From contig CANRPJ010000003.1 in NCBI GenBank assembly GCA_947632485.1, forward strand, positions 1 to 64,000: 64,000 bases of DNA, read 5' to 3'. The position numbers and the translations under genes were made by a program. This stretch comes from an uncultured Muribaculaceae bacterium (GTDB taxonomy: Bacteria > Bacteroidota > Bacteroidia > Bacteroidales > Muribaculaceae). This document shows positions 34,353-43,182 of this stretch, in pieces (within the stretch, counting starts at the first letter, position 1; every line of letters begins with the position of its first letter). A model generated the notes under the pieces. That model ran no database searches. It was not told where the DNA came from and worked only from the letters and a program-made list of their open reading frames with translations.

Positions 34353-35984
34353 ATGAACAACTCTATTTTCAAGTTTCCGAATCCGGGCAACGAGCCTGTG
34401 AAGAGCTATGCACCCGGCACTCCGGAAAAAGCAGAACTCAAGAAAGCGCTTAAGCAACTTTCCGGCGAACAGTGGGATATACCCCTGGTGATCGGCGGCA
34501 AAGAGATCCGCACAGGCAATACGGGCAAAGTAGTGATGCCCCATGACCACAACCATGTGCTCGCCACTTACCACAAGGCTGGTGAGAAAGAGGTGCAGAT
34601 GGCTATCGATGCAGCCATGAAGGCCCGCAAGGAATGGGCTGATCTTCCCTGGGAAGAGAGGGCAATGGTGATGCTGCGTGTAGCTGAGCTGCTTGCAACC
34701 AAATACCGCTATCTGCTCAATGCATCGGTGATGCTTGGCCAGAGCAAGAATCCCTTCCAGGCTGAAATCGACGCTCCCTGCGAGCTGATCGACTTCCTGC
34801 GCTATTCCACCTGGTATGCCCAGCAGATCTATGCTGACCAGCCTTACAGCGAGAAGGGTCTCATCAACCGTATGGAATACCGCGGCCTCGAGGGCTTCGT
34901 ATTCTCTCTGACTCCGTTCAACTTCACTTCGATCGCATCGAACCTGAACATGGGTCCGGCTATGATGGGTAATGTGGCAGTATGGAAACCTTCTACTACC
35001 GCACTCTATTCGAACTATCTGCTGATGAAGGTGTTCAAGGAAGCAGGTCTGCCCGACGGCGTAGTAAACTTCATCCCGGGCAGCGGCCGCACCATCGGTA
35101 AGGTTGTTACCTCGAGCCCCGATTTCGCAGGCTTCCACTTCACCGGTTCAACCGAGACCTTCAACACGCTCTGGCGCCAGATCGGCGAGAACCTTGGCAA
35201 CTACAAGAGCTACCCGAAGATCGTAGGCGAGACTGGCGGAAAGAACTTTATCTTCGTTCACCCCTCGAGCCCCACGAAGGAAGTGGCCGTAGCTATCGTG
35301 CGCGGTGCTTTCGAATATCAGGGTCAGAAGTGCTCCGCAGGTTCGCGCGCTTATATTCCGAAGTCGCTCTGGCCTGAAATCAAGGAGCAGGTTGGCGAGA
35401 TGCTGAAGGAGATCAAGATGGGTGACGTTCAGGACTTCTCGAACTTCATCAACGCCGTGATCGACGAGGCTTCGTTCGACAACATCATGGGCTACATCGA
35501 GCACGCCAAGAACGCTCCCGACGCTGAGATCGTATTCGGCGGCAAGGGCGACAAGAGCGTAGGCTATTTCGTAGAGCCGACCGTGATCCAGACCACCAAC
35601 CCGCACTATAAGTCGATGGTTGAGGAGATCTTCGGCCCCGTGATCACGATCTATGTATACGACGACGACAAATACGAGGAGACTCTGGAGCTTGCCGACT
35701 CCACATCGCCTTACGGCCTGACGGGTTCGATCTTCGCCCGCGACCGCGACGCGATCAACAAGGCTTACGACAAGCTGCGCTTCTCGGCCGGCAACTTCTA
35801 CGTGAACGACAAGCCGACCGGCGCCGTAATCGCCCAGCAGCCCTTCGGAGGCGCCCGCGCTTCCGGCACCAACGATAAGGCAGGCGGCCCGCTCAACCTT
35901 ATCCGCTGGACCAACGCACGTTGCATCAAGGAGACACTCGTACCGCCTACGGATTACAAATATCCGTTCCTGGCCGAAGCATAA
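34353..35984 (+). CDS. pruA: L-glutamate gamma-semialdehyde (P5C) dehydrogenase
   Basis: The enzyme oxidises glutamate semialdehyde, the open form of P5C, to glutamate with NAD. The 543-residue protein resembles the ALDH4 group: TPFNFTSIASNLNMGPAMMGN, VWKPSTTAL, FTGSTETFNTLW, the general base Glu293 in VGETGGKN and the nucleophile Cys327 in GQKCSAGSR. It is a stand-alone dehydrogenase with no PutA-type proline dehydrogenase domain. The activase gene starts 51 nt downstream, followed by the HypD-like gene, so the P5C it uses could come from hydroxyproline. Codon usage looks strongly biased, suggesting high expression. Confidence 0.93.
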   Translation: MNNSIFKFPNPGNEPVKSYAPGTPEKAELKKALKQLSGEQWDIPLVIGGKEIRTGNTGKVVMPHDHNHVLATYHKAGEKEVQMAIDAAMKARKEWADLPWEERAMVMLRVAELLATKYRYLLNASVMLGQSKNPFQAEIDAPCELIDFLRYSTWYAQQIYADQPYSEKGLINRMEYRGLEGFVFSLTPFNFTSIASNLNMGPAMMGNVAVWKPSTTALYSNYLLMKVFKEAGLPDGVVNFIPGSGRTIGKVVTSSPDFAGFHFTGSTETFNTLWRQIGENLGNYKSYPKIVGETGGKNFIFVHPSSPTKEVAVAIVRGAFEYQGQKCSAGSRAYIPKSLWPEIKEQVGEMLKEIKMGDVQDFSNFINAVIDEASFDNIMGYIEHAKNAPDAEIVFGGKGDKSVGYFVEPTVIQTTNPHYKSMVEEIFGPVITIYVYDDDKYEETLELADSTSPYGLTGSIFARDRDAINKAYDKLRFSAGNFYVNDKPTGAVIAQQPFGGARASGTNDKAGGPLNLIRWTNARCIKETLVPPTDYKYPFLAEA

Positions 35985-36035
35985 GGCTTCGACCCGCATA
36001 GGCGATAACAGAGGAAGAGTTTCGCTATCCAAGAT

Positions 36036-36848
36036 ATGGAAGGACTCATCTTCGATATGAAACGCTATGCCATCCACGATGGCCCCGGTATCCGGACGAC
36101 GGTATTCTTAAAAGGGTGCCCTCTCCGGTGCCGCTGGTGCCATAATCCTGAGAGCCAGGCTGGAGGGCAAAGCATGATGCATAGTGTGCAGAAACTGGAC
36201 GGCCACGAGTTTAACGCCGACCACACTGTAGGTGAGCGCATCACTCCCCAGGAGGTGATCCGCCGCGTGATGCGCGACCGGATGTTTTTCGACGACTCCA
36301 ATGGCGGCGTCACCTTCTCCGGCGGCGAACCGCTGCTTCAGGCCGACTTTCTGATAGAATGTCTCCGACTGGCTAAAGAGGCCGGCCTTCACACTACGGT
36401 CGACACCGCAGGCGCCGTAGCTCTCGACCCCGAGAAGCTCGACAAGATCTGCGACCTGACCGACCTATTCCTCTACGACGTAAAGACCGTAGACCCCGAG
36501 CGCTTCTCCACCTGGATCGGAAAAGGATTCGACCATGTGGTGGCCAATCTGAAGCATATAGCAAAGAGAGGCAATCAGGTGCTGGCGCGTATACCGGTGA
36601 TTCCGGGAGTGAACAACGATCCCGAAAGCATCAGCGCCATCTCCCGCTTCCTCGATGAGCTCGGCCTGCGCTACGTAGAGATGCTGCCTTTCCACCGCAC
36701 AGGATCCGACAAATATGAGCGCCTGGGAATGGAATGGGGTATGGGCGATGCGAAGTCGCTCACCAAAAAGGACCTCGTGCCCTTGAAAGAACAGATGGCC
36801 GCCGAACTGCCCGGAGTGGTATTCGCCGACGACCAGAGAAAAGCTTAA
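36036..36848 (+). CDS. Glycyl-radical enzyme activase (HypD partner)
   Basis: The 270-residue radical SAM activase has the cluster motif CPLRCRWC (CxxxCxxC), followed by HNPES, and GGVTFSGGEPLLQ, the SAM-binding GGE region. It should install the glycyl radical on the enzyme encoded 54 nt downstream. Most activases of this class other than PflA carry a ferredoxin-like insert with eight Cys after CHNPE. Here the stretch of about 40 residues after that point has no Cys, so only one 4Fe-4S cluster is predicted. An internal Met8 (MKRYAIHDG) is an alternative start. Named from context; hypE would fit. Confidence 0.88.
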   Translation: MEGLIFDMKRYAIHDGPGIRTTVFLKGCPLRCRWCHNPESQAGGQSMMHSVQKLDGHEFNADHTVGERITPQEVIRRVMRDRMFFDDSNGGVTFSGGEPLLQADFLIECLRLAKEAGLHTTVDTAGAVALDPEKLDKICDLTDLFLYDVKTVDPERFSTWIGKGFDHVVANLKHIAKRGNQVLARIPVIPGVNNDPESISAISRFLDELGLRYVEMLPFHRTGSDKYERLGMEWGMGDAKSLTKKDLVPLKEQMAAELPGVVFADDQRKA

Positions 36849-36902
36849 AAAGCAAACAACCATAATAATAAGGAAAACACAGAACTAACAATTAGGAAAT
36901 CT

Positions 36903-39266
36903 ATGACACCTCGCATTCAGAAGCTGCGTCAGGAGAGCCTTGACGCCGTGAACAGAATCACCGCCGAGCGTGGTAAGCTCGTGACCGATTTCTACAAGTC
37001 GGGAGTAGCTGCCGCAGAACCGGTGCCCGTACAGAGGGCAATGTGCTTCGACTACATTCTTTCGAACAAACATATCTATGTAGGCGAAGGCGAACTGATC
37101 GTAGGCGAGCGCGGACCGGCCCCGAAGGCCACCCCGACCTACCCTGAGATCAACATCCACTCTGAAGAAGACCTCAAGATCCTCAACGACCGCGAGAAAG
37201 TATCGTTCAAGAGCGATGAGGAGACCCGCAAGGTATATCGCGACGAGATCATTCCCTTCTGGGAGGGTCACAGCAACCGCGACCGCCTCTTCGCTTCCCT
37301 TCCGCAGGAATGGCAGGACGCCTATGCCGCTGGTATCTTCACCGAATTCCAGGAGCAGCGTGCCCCCGGCCATACGGCTCTGGGTCTGAAGATGTTCCGC
37401 ACCGGCCTGCTCGATCTCAAGAAAGAAATCGCTGAGAGCATGGCCAACCTCGATATGGTCAACGATCCCGAGGGTCTCGATAAGAAAGACGAGCTCCGCG
37501 CTATGGACATCGTATGCGATGCCATGATCAAATATGCCAACCGTCACGCCGACGAGCTCGACAAGCTGGCTAAGGCTGAGAAAGATCCGAAGCGCAAGGC
37601 TGAGCTCGAGGAGATGGCACGCATCTGCCGTAAGGTGCCCGCCCACGCTCCCGAGACTATCCACGAGGCTCTGCAGCACTACTGGTTTATCCACCTCGGC
37701 GTGGTGACCGAGCTCAACCCCTGGGACTCCTTCAACCCCGGCCGTCTCGATCAGGCTCTCTGGCCTATCTATGAGAAGCAGCTTGCAGAAGGCACAATCG
37801 ACAAAGAGACCGCCCGCGAGCTCCTTAGCGCATTCTGGGTGAAATTCAACAACCACCCCTCACCTCCGAAGGTAGGCGTAACGGCTCAGGAGAGCGGTAC
37901 CTATACCGACTTCTGCCTCATCAATGTGGGCGGCGTGAAGCCCGACGGCAGCGACGGCGTAAACCCGATGACCTATCTCATTCTCGAGGTAATCAAGGAG
38001 ATGCGTCTGCTCCAGCCCAGCTCTATGGCTCAGGTAAGCCGCAAGAACCCCGACAAATACGTGCGCGCGGTGATCGATATCGTAAAGACCGGTTTCGGCC
38101 AGCCTTCGATCTTCAACACCGATGCTATCGTGCAGGAGATGCTCCGCGCAGGCAAGGATATCGTAGATGCCCGCAACGGCGGCTGCTCTGGCTGCGTTGA
38201 GACCGGTGCATTCGGTACCGAGGCTTATATCCTGACCGGCTACTTCAATCTGCCGAAGATTCTCGAACTCACGCTCAACAACGGTTTCGATACCCGCACT
38301 GGCAAGCAGCTCGGCCTCAAGACCGGCGATCCGCGCGACTTCAAGACCTACGACGAGCTCTTCGAGGCTTACCGCAAGCAGGTGCAGCACTTCATGAACA
38401 TCAAGCTCATGGGCAACAACATCATCGAGCGCATCTTCATGAAGAATATGCCTGTGCCCTTCCTCTCGGTTCTGATCGAAGACTGCATCAAGAACGGCAA
38501 GGACTATATGTGCGGCGGCGCACGCTACAACTCCAGCTACGTGCAGGGCGTGGGTCTCGGCTCAATCACCGATATCCTCACTTCGCTCCGCTACCACGTA
38601 TACGATAAGAAGGACATCTCCATGGACACCATGCTCGATGCTCTGGAGAAGAACTTCGAAGGCTACGAGGAGCTGCAGCGTAAACTCGTGTACGAGACGC
38701 CGAAATTCGGTAACGATGACGACTACGCCGATGAGCAGGCTACGGCTGTGTTCGACATGTACTATGACTCCGTCAACGGTCACAAGACCCCGCGCGGCGG
38801 CCAGTATCGCGTCAACATGCTCCCGACCACCTGCCACGTATACTTTGGCTCCGTGACGGGCGCAACCCCCGACGGACGTAAGAGCGGAAAGACGCTCAGC
38901 GAGGGCATCTCGCCGTCGCAGGGTGTTGATACCTGCGGTCCTACGGGCGTAATCAAATCCTGCGCTAAGATCGACCACATCAAGACCGGCGGCACGCTGC
39001 TGAACCAGAAGTTCACTCCGTCGCTGCTCGAGACTGAGCAGGGTCAGCAGGGTGTGCTCCACCTGATCCGTTCTTACTTCAAGATGGACGGCCACCACAT
39101 CCAGTTCAATGTAGTAAACGCTGATACGCTCCGCGATGCCCAGAAGCACCCGGAGAACTACCGCGACCTCATCGTGCGCGTAGCAGGCTACAGCGATTAC
39201 TTCAATGACCTGAGCGTTGACCTCCAGAACGAGATCATCACCCGTACGGAACACGAGAACTTCTGA
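36903..39266 (+). CDS. hypD: Glycyl-radical enzyme, trans-4-hydroxy-L-proline dehydratase (HypD)
   Basis: HypD removes water from trans-4-hydroxyproline to give P5C. The 787-residue length and many segments match C. difficile HypD as I recall it: GELIVGE, EFxEQRAPGHT with His157, PSSxAQxSRK-like, NGGCSGCVETGAFG with thiyl Cys431 and Glu433, PKILELTLNNG, GKDYMCGGARYN, TPKFGNDDDYAD, KSCAKIDHIKTGGTLLNQ, and RVAGYSDYF with the radical Gly762. The numbering is offset by 3 from the C. difficile residues 160, 434, 436 and 765. The pyruvate formate-lyase signature (two adjacent Cys) is absent. The operon with activase and pruA fits. An older database name would be formate acetyltransferase. Confidence 0.88.
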   Translation: MTPRIQKLRQESLDAVNRITAERGKLVTDFYKSGVAAAEPVPVQRAMCFDYILSNKHIYVGEGELIVGERGPAPKATPTYPEINIHSEEDLKILNDREKVSFKSDEETRKVYRDEIIPFWEGHSNRDRLFASLPQEWQDAYAAGIFTEFQEQRAPGHTALGLKMFRTGLLDLKKEIAESMANLDMVNDPEGLDKKDELRAMDIVCDAMIKYANRHADELDKLAKAEKDPKRKAELEEMARICRKVPAHAPETIHEALQHYWFIHLGVVTELNPWDSFNPGRLDQALWPIYEKQLAEGTIDKETARELLSAFWVKFNNHPSPPKVGVTAQESGTYTDFCLINVGGVKPDGSDGVNPMTYLILEVIKEMRLLQPSSMAQVSRKNPDKYVRAVIDIVKTGFGQPSIFNTDAIVQEMLRAGKDIVDARNGGCSGCVETGAFGTEAYILTGYFNLPKILELTLNNGFDTRTGKQLGLKTGDPRDFKTYDELFEAYRKQVQHFMNIKLMGNNIIERIFMKNMPVPFLSVLIEDCIKNGKDYMCGGARYNSSYVQGVGLGSITDILTSLRYHVYDKKDISMDTMLDALEKNFEGYEELQRKLVYETPKFGNDDDYADEQATAVFDMYYDSVNGHKTPRGGQYRVNMLPTTCHVYFGSVTGATPDGRKSGKTLSEGISPSQGVDTCGPTGVIKSCAKIDHIKTGGTLLNQKFTPSLLETEQGQQGVLHLIRSYFKMDGHHIQFNVVNADTLRDAQKHPENYRDLIVRVAGYSDYFNDLSVDLQNEIITRTEHENF

Positions 39267-39290
39267 TCCGCACAAATATCCTCTTAATAC

Positions 39291-39319
39291 CGGAGGCCGT
39301 CCTGATGAGACGGCCTCCG
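39291..39319. terminator. Strong hairpin between convergent genes
   Basis: CGGAGGCCGTC (39291-39301) pairs perfectly with GACGGCCTCCG (39309-39319), loop 7 nt. It is followed by CTGCTTTATATT on the plus strand. It ends hypD and the convergent fucosyltransferase gene. Confidence 0.7.
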
Positions 39320-39324
39320 CTGCT

Positions 39325-40140
39325 TTATATTATAACCCGGAATAAATTGTCAAACCGGTCGAAATCCGAATCGGAAAACTCCTTGGCCGGATCCTTTATC
39401 CAATAGAGCGGCACATCGCGATACATTGAAGCCACCAGCGAGAATGTGCTCGGCGCTCCCGCGAGCCAGTCGCATTTCGAGAGCAGACAAAGATCTTCGG
39501 CGGGATTGCCCTCGGCGAAAACGAAGTTCACATCCGGAAGCTCACGCCTGAAGAAATCACGGTCAAGAGTGGGATCATTACCACATACGAAAACCGTGAC
39601 TCCCCTATCTGCATGGAGCTCAGCGAAACGGCGCACCACGGCAGCATATTGGGCATCGCTATAGAGATAGCGGCCACCCTGCCAGCGCGCATAGTCACCC
39701 CGCCTGATGTGCAGCCCAAGAGCCACATCGCCTGGACGGCACAGGCTTCTCACATTCTCCGCCTGCTTCTCAACCTCAGGCAGAAAGGCGAAAAGATCAA
39801 GAATCTCACGTTTATATTTGAGAAAGAGATCGTAGAACCTCACTTCCCAGCCCTGCACCACCAGATTGCGCTTACGCTCCATCTGAGCCACAAGCTCCAG
39901 CTCCACCACTCCGGGAGTATCGAAGCTCACTACCGGGAGCAGTCCGGCGCCGGCAAGCCCTTTGGCCACCACATAGGTCAGGAAATTATGACCTCTCGTA
40001 TGCGAAATCCGGAACCAGGGATATTTGTAGGCGAAACGCATAGAAAGCGCCTTCCTTCCGTGCTCGCGCGCCCAGGCGTAGACATGGCCGAATTGCAGGA
40101 TATTATTGCATAACCTGCCTTTATCTCTTACGAAAATCAT
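39325..40140 (-). CDS. GT11 alpha-1,2-fucosyltransferase-like protein
   Basis: The 271-residue protein carries HIRRGDY (about residues 148-154), the GDP-fucose motif of GT11/GT37 enzymes, and the later motifs VFVCGNDP, NFVFAEGNPAEDLCLLSKCDWLAGAPSTFSLVAS. The N-terminal GRLCNNILQFGHVYAWA replaces the usual GxLGNQxFQY-type phrase, with Cys-Asn where Gly-Asn is normal. It probably adds fucose to a surface glycan. It is coupled by an ATGA overlap to the upstream GT2. Confidence 0.82.
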   Translation of the reverse strand: MIFVRDKGRLCNNILQFGHVYAWAREHGRKALSMRFAYKYPWFRISHTRGHNFLTYVVAKGLAGAGLLPVVSFDTPGVVELELVAQMERKRNLVVQGWEVRFYDLFLKYKREILDLFAFLPEVEKQAENVRSLCRPGDVALGLHIRRGDYARWQGGRYLYSDAQYAAVVRRFAELHADRGVTVFVCGNDPTLDRDFFRRELPDVNFVFAEGNPAEDLCLLSKCDWLAGAPSTFSLVASMYRDVPLYWIKDPAKEFSDSDFDRFDNLFRVII

Positions 40141-40913
40141 GAATTGAGTTTATCCTGTTCCTGGCTCTCGTAGGCCTTGGCAAGCATCAGAAATTTATAG
40201 TAGCCCTTCTGCACCGCCTCCATGAAGCCTACGCGGCCATAGCGGAAACCTCCCTGAAGCACGTACTTACGGAAGAAATGAAAGGCCGGCACAGCCATCA
40301 TGTTCCAAAGCGTGGGGTGGAGCCGTCCTTTCCTCTTCTCCAGCTCATTCTCTGTATAATGGTTAAGCTTATCTACAGTTGAGAATACAGTAGAGTCGAG
40401 ATGCACGAATGCCAGTTCCTGCCGCTTTGCAGGGATTCGCTCCACAGAGCCATCTACCTTAGGGAAAGTATGTACGTAAGGAGGCCACACCGTGCCCTCA
40501 CGCTTGAAAAAGCGTAACTGGGAATCAGGATAGGAGGAGCGCAGGAAAATTCCTCCCATATAGTTCTTGCGGGGGATATAAAGACCGGCTGGGCAATCGG
40601 GCTCGGCAATCCTTGAATAAAGATAGCTGCGTAGCTCCGGGGTAACAATCTCATCGGCATCAACCACCAACACCCACGGATTGGCGGCCGACTGAATAGC
40701 AAAAGTTCGCGCAGGCTCAGCGCTGTGATGATTCTCCTTCGGAAAGGTCACGATCCGCGCGCCGTGGCGGGAAGCAATTTCGCGAGTGGAATCAGTGCTC
40801 TCCATATCGCAAACCACTATCTCATCAAAACCTTTAAGCGCCGAGAGCACCCGATCAAGGTGCTTCTCGGCGTTGTAGGTATTGATCACTGCGGATATGC
40901 GCTTATCGGCCAT
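40137..40913 (-). CDS. WaaE/KdtX-like GT2 glycosyltransferase
   Basis: From MADKRI the product is 258 residues. It has SAVINTYNAEKHLDRVL, CDMESTDSTREIA, VVDADEIVTPEL and a C-terminal pair HFFRKYVLQGGFRYGRVGF, all typical of the family that adds a core sugar to lipopolysaccharide. An open frame begins 27 codons earlier, inside the GH2 gene; the chosen start leaves a 22-nt gap after that gene. It is the middle gene of GH2-GT2-GT11. Confidence 0.85.
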   Translation of the reverse strand: MADKRISAVINTYNAEKHLDRVLSALKGFDEIVVCDMESTDSTREIASRHGARIVTFPKENHHSAEPARTFAIQSAANPWVLVVDADEIVTPELRSYLYSRIAEPDCPAGLYIPRKNYMGGIFLRSSYPDSQLRFFKREGTVWPPYVHTFPKVDGSVERIPAKRQELAFVHLDSTVFSTVDKLNHYTENELEKRKGRLHPTLWNMMAVPAFHFFRKYVLQGGFRYGRVGFMEAVQKGYYKFLMLAKAYESQEQDKLNS

Positions 40914-40935
40914 AGCTGCTGTGAGGGGTTTTGTT

Positions 40936-42747
40936 TCACTTGCCGTCGAGCGAATGCACGAGCTTCTGATTCGCCTCGCGCACTGCTTTCTCATCTACCT
41001 TCAGCACCTTGCGGTCGTAGGTCATCAGTCCGTTAACCTCGCCTTCCACATCAGTGGTCTGCGTATATACGCCGGCCGAAAATCCGTTAGGCACGAGGTC
41101 GAGAAGCTTACCGGCATAGTCCACGTAGGTGTCAGTAACCTCCTTGGGGGAGTTAAACTTCACGTAACCCCAGTTCTTGTCGGGCTCCCAGATATGATCT
41201 TTCACCACCAGGCCGATACCTCCGTATTCACCCAGCACCGTCGGGCGCATGGCATCATAGAGATAAAGCTTAGGCTCAGGATAATGGTGAAGGTCGAGCA
41301 TATCGCCAACCGGGTAATGATTGCCGCCGCTTGCAGGATTAACAAGACGCGAAGGATCATACTTCTTAGTCCAAGCCACGATTTCGGGAGTCTTAAACTG
41401 TCCCCATGCCTCATTGAATGGCACCCATACCACCACCGAGGGATTATTGTAGCAGAAATCCATGATTTCCTTCCATTCCTTGCGATACTGAGCCTCCGAC
41501 TCCTCGGAGCGTGCAAATTCAGTGCCGTCGAAATATTTATCGTCGATCCACTGCGGTCCGCGGTCGCCGCTCGGCATATCCTGCCATACGAGAATACCCA
41601 GGCTGTCGCAATGAGTGTACCAGCGGGCTGGTTCAACCTTCACGTGCTTACGGATCATATTGAAGCCCAGATCCTTGGTCTTCTTGATATCGTAGGCGAG
41701 AGCCTCGTCGGTAGGAGCCGTATAGAGCCCGTCGGGCCACCAGCCCTGATCCAGAGGCCCCATCTGGAAAAGCGGCTTATTATTGAGCTCCATGCGCACT
41801 ACCCCGTTCTCATCGCGACCGGTAGAGATCTTGCGCATAGCCGTATAGCTGTCAACCTGGTCTACCACCTTACCATCTTTCACCAGACGCACCTTGAGGC
41901 CGTAAAGATTCGGGCTGTCAGGGCTCCAGAGCTTCATGTCGGCTGGCATTGCCACATTCGCCTTCTCGCCATTTACAGCTGCGCCGGAGGCCACCTTCCT
42001 GGCTCCATCGTATACGTCGACCTCGAGCTTCATGTGGCCGTCTCCTGCCAGATCCGCACCTACCGAAAGCTCACCGGCATCAATATCGGGGGTGATATTG
42101 AGCGAAGCTATATGATTTTCGCCTACAGGTTCAAGCCATACGGTCTGCCAGATACCGGTGACCGGCGTGTACCAGATTCCGGTAGGCTTCTGCGTCTGCT
42201 TTCCTCTTGGCTGATAGCCCCGGTTTGTAGGATCCCACACCCGGAGCGTCACCGTATTATCGCCTTTCTGGAGAGCATCGGTCACATCGAAGCTGAACGG
42301 CGTATAGCCGCCACTATGGCTTCCGACCTTGACACCGTTTACCCACACGTCGGCCAGCCAGTCTACTGCTCCGAAATGCAGCAGCGTGCGCCGGCCGTCC
42401 CATGTCTTAGGCACGGTGAAGGAGCGCTCATACCAAAGTTCCTCATTGTCTGAAACTCTTTTACCTACCCCTGAGAGAGCCGATTCCACTGCGTAGGGCA
42501 CCAGAATTTTGCCCTGCCAGCTTTCCGGAGCCTTCTGGCCCTTCGGCAGAATGGCATAATTCCATTCTCCATTGAGGTTTTTCCACTCTCCCCGCTTCAT
42601 TGCCGGTCTGGGATACTCCGGCAGCGGCGCCTTGGGATCTACTTTCTCTGCCCACGGCGTAAGAATCTTGCCGCCGACAGGTTTCCATTGTGCATTAGCG
42701 CCCGCTACAGTCGCCGCGAGCGTGAGGATTAAAGCAATACGTTTCAT
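40936..42747 (-). CDS. Glycoside hydrolase family 2 protein, exported
   Basis: The 603-residue protein has a signal peptide ending AGANAQ. The order is a sugar-binding jelly roll (about 55-205, GAVDWLADVWVNGVKVG), an immunoglobulin-like domain (about 210-300) and a TIM barrel with acid/base Glu in PFNEAWGQF and nucleophile Glu in VLGEYGG. The layout fits beta-galactosidase, beta-glucuronidase or beta-mannosidase, and the substrate cannot be decided. At 603 residues it is a short GH2 without the extra C-terminal domains of LacZ. It is the first gene of a unit with two glycosyltransferases. Confidence 0.9.
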   Translation of the reverse strand: MKRIALILTLAATVAGANAQWKPVGGKILTPWAEKVDPKAPLPEYPRPAMKRGEWKNLNGEWNYAILPKGQKAPESWQGKILVPYAVESALSGVGKRVSDNEELWYERSFTVPKTWDGRRTLLHFGAVDWLADVWVNGVKVGSHSGGYTPFSFDVTDALQKGDNTVTLRVWDPTNRGYQPRGKQTQKPTGIWYTPVTGIWQTVWLEPVGENHIASLNITPDIDAGELSVGADLAGDGHMKLEVDVYDGARKVASGAAVNGEKANVAMPADMKLWSPDSPNLYGLKVRLVKDGKVVDQVDSYTAMRKISTGRDENGVVRMELNNKPLFQMGPLDQGWWPDGLYTAPTDEALAYDIKKTKDLGFNMIRKHVKVEPARWYTHCDSLGILVWQDMPSGDRGPQWIDDKYFDGTEFARSEESEAQYRKEWKEIMDFCYNNPSVVVWVPFNEAWGQFKTPEIVAWTKKYDPSRLVNPASGGNHYPVGDMLDLHHYPEPKLYLYDAMRPTVLGEYGGIGLVVKDHIWEPDKNWGYVKFNSPKEVTDTYVDYAGKLLDLVPNGFSAGVYTQTTDVEGEVNGLMTYDRKVLKVDEKAVREANQKLVHSLDGK

Positions 42748-42751
42748 TCAG

Positions 42752-42783
42752 CAAAGTTACCGAAAAAAGGCTTTTATTCCAAA
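42752..42783 (-). promoter_or_regulatory. Promoter of the GH2-GT2-GT11 unit
   Basis: On the minus strand TTTG (42780-42783), 20 nt, TAACTTTG (42752-42759). The ATG at 42747 is 4 nt away, so the mRNA should be leaderless. Confidence 0.75.
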
Positions 42784-42812
42784 TTGAGCTTCACCATATA
42801 CATAAGAACGCA

Positions 42813-42840
42813 CAGGACCTCTCCCTGGGGAGCTGTCCTG
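42813..42840 (-). terminator. Hairpin after rpmH
   Basis: CAGGAC (42813-42818) pairs with GTCCTG (42835-42840), with an inner CTCC/GGAG stem and a 4-nt loop. It lies 24 nt past the rpmH stop. The T-tract on the minus strand is weak. Confidence 0.55.
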
Positions 42841-42864
42841 CGCTTATTCTGTCGGCCAGACCGA

Positions 42865-43023
42865 TCAGCCCTTCGAGGCGATGTGATCGGATACGGAAAG
42901 GCTCTTACGGCCTTTGGCGCGGCGGGCATTAATCACCCGGCGACCCGTCTTGGTGGCCATCCGCTCGCGGAAACCGTGCTTATTCACGCGACGGCGGTTG
43001 GAGGGCTGAAACGTTCTTTTCAT
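42865..43023 (-). CDS. rpmH: 50S ribosomal protein L34
   Basis: Reading the minus strand from the ATG at 43023 gives a 52-residue basic protein beginning [18 protein letters not shown], continuing [22 protein letters not shown] and ending SKG. This is the L34 signature ([12 protein letters not shown], HGFRxRMxTxxGRxVLxxRRxKGR). The length is typical. It has its own promoter and a downstream hairpin, and is divergent from efp across about 160 nt. No dnaA or rnpA is adjacent, unlike the arrangement in many other phyla. Confidence 0.97.
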   Translation of the reverse strand: MKRTFQPSNRRRVNKHGFRERMATKTGRRVINARRAKGRKSLSVSDHIASKG

Positions 43024-43060
43024 TTTATTGCAGTTTTATTTTGTTCAGTTTTTCGGCCTG

Positions 43061-43092
43061 CAAAGTTACGCATTCCTTTTCATTCCCGCAAA
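43061..43092 (-). promoter_or_regulatory. rpmH promoter
   Basis: On the minus strand TTTG (43089-43092), 20 nt, TAACTTTG (43061-43068). The leader to the ATG at 43023 is about 35 nt. Confidence 0.8.
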
Positions 43093-43141
43093 TCATTTTT
43101 CAAAACGACACGACCATTATAGCTATTTCGCGGAAAATAGC

Positions 43142-43149
43142 TACCTTTG
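43142..43149 (+). promoter_or_regulatory. -7 element of efp
   Basis: TACCTTTG, 33 nt before the efp ATG at 43183. An in-frame non-ATG start at 43147 would fall inside this element, which argues for 43183. No exact -33 TTTG was seen. Confidence 0.55.
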
Positions 43150-43182
43150 CAGCACTACAAAGAATTAGAACAATTACTAAAT

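Noticed and set aside
36903-39266. Reading the glycyl-radical enzyme as pyruvate formate-lyase (pflB)
   Set aside because: PFL has two adjacent Cys in the active site and a longer N-terminal domain. Here the single-Cys GCVET motif and many segments match HypD; the pruA neighbour also fits HypD better.
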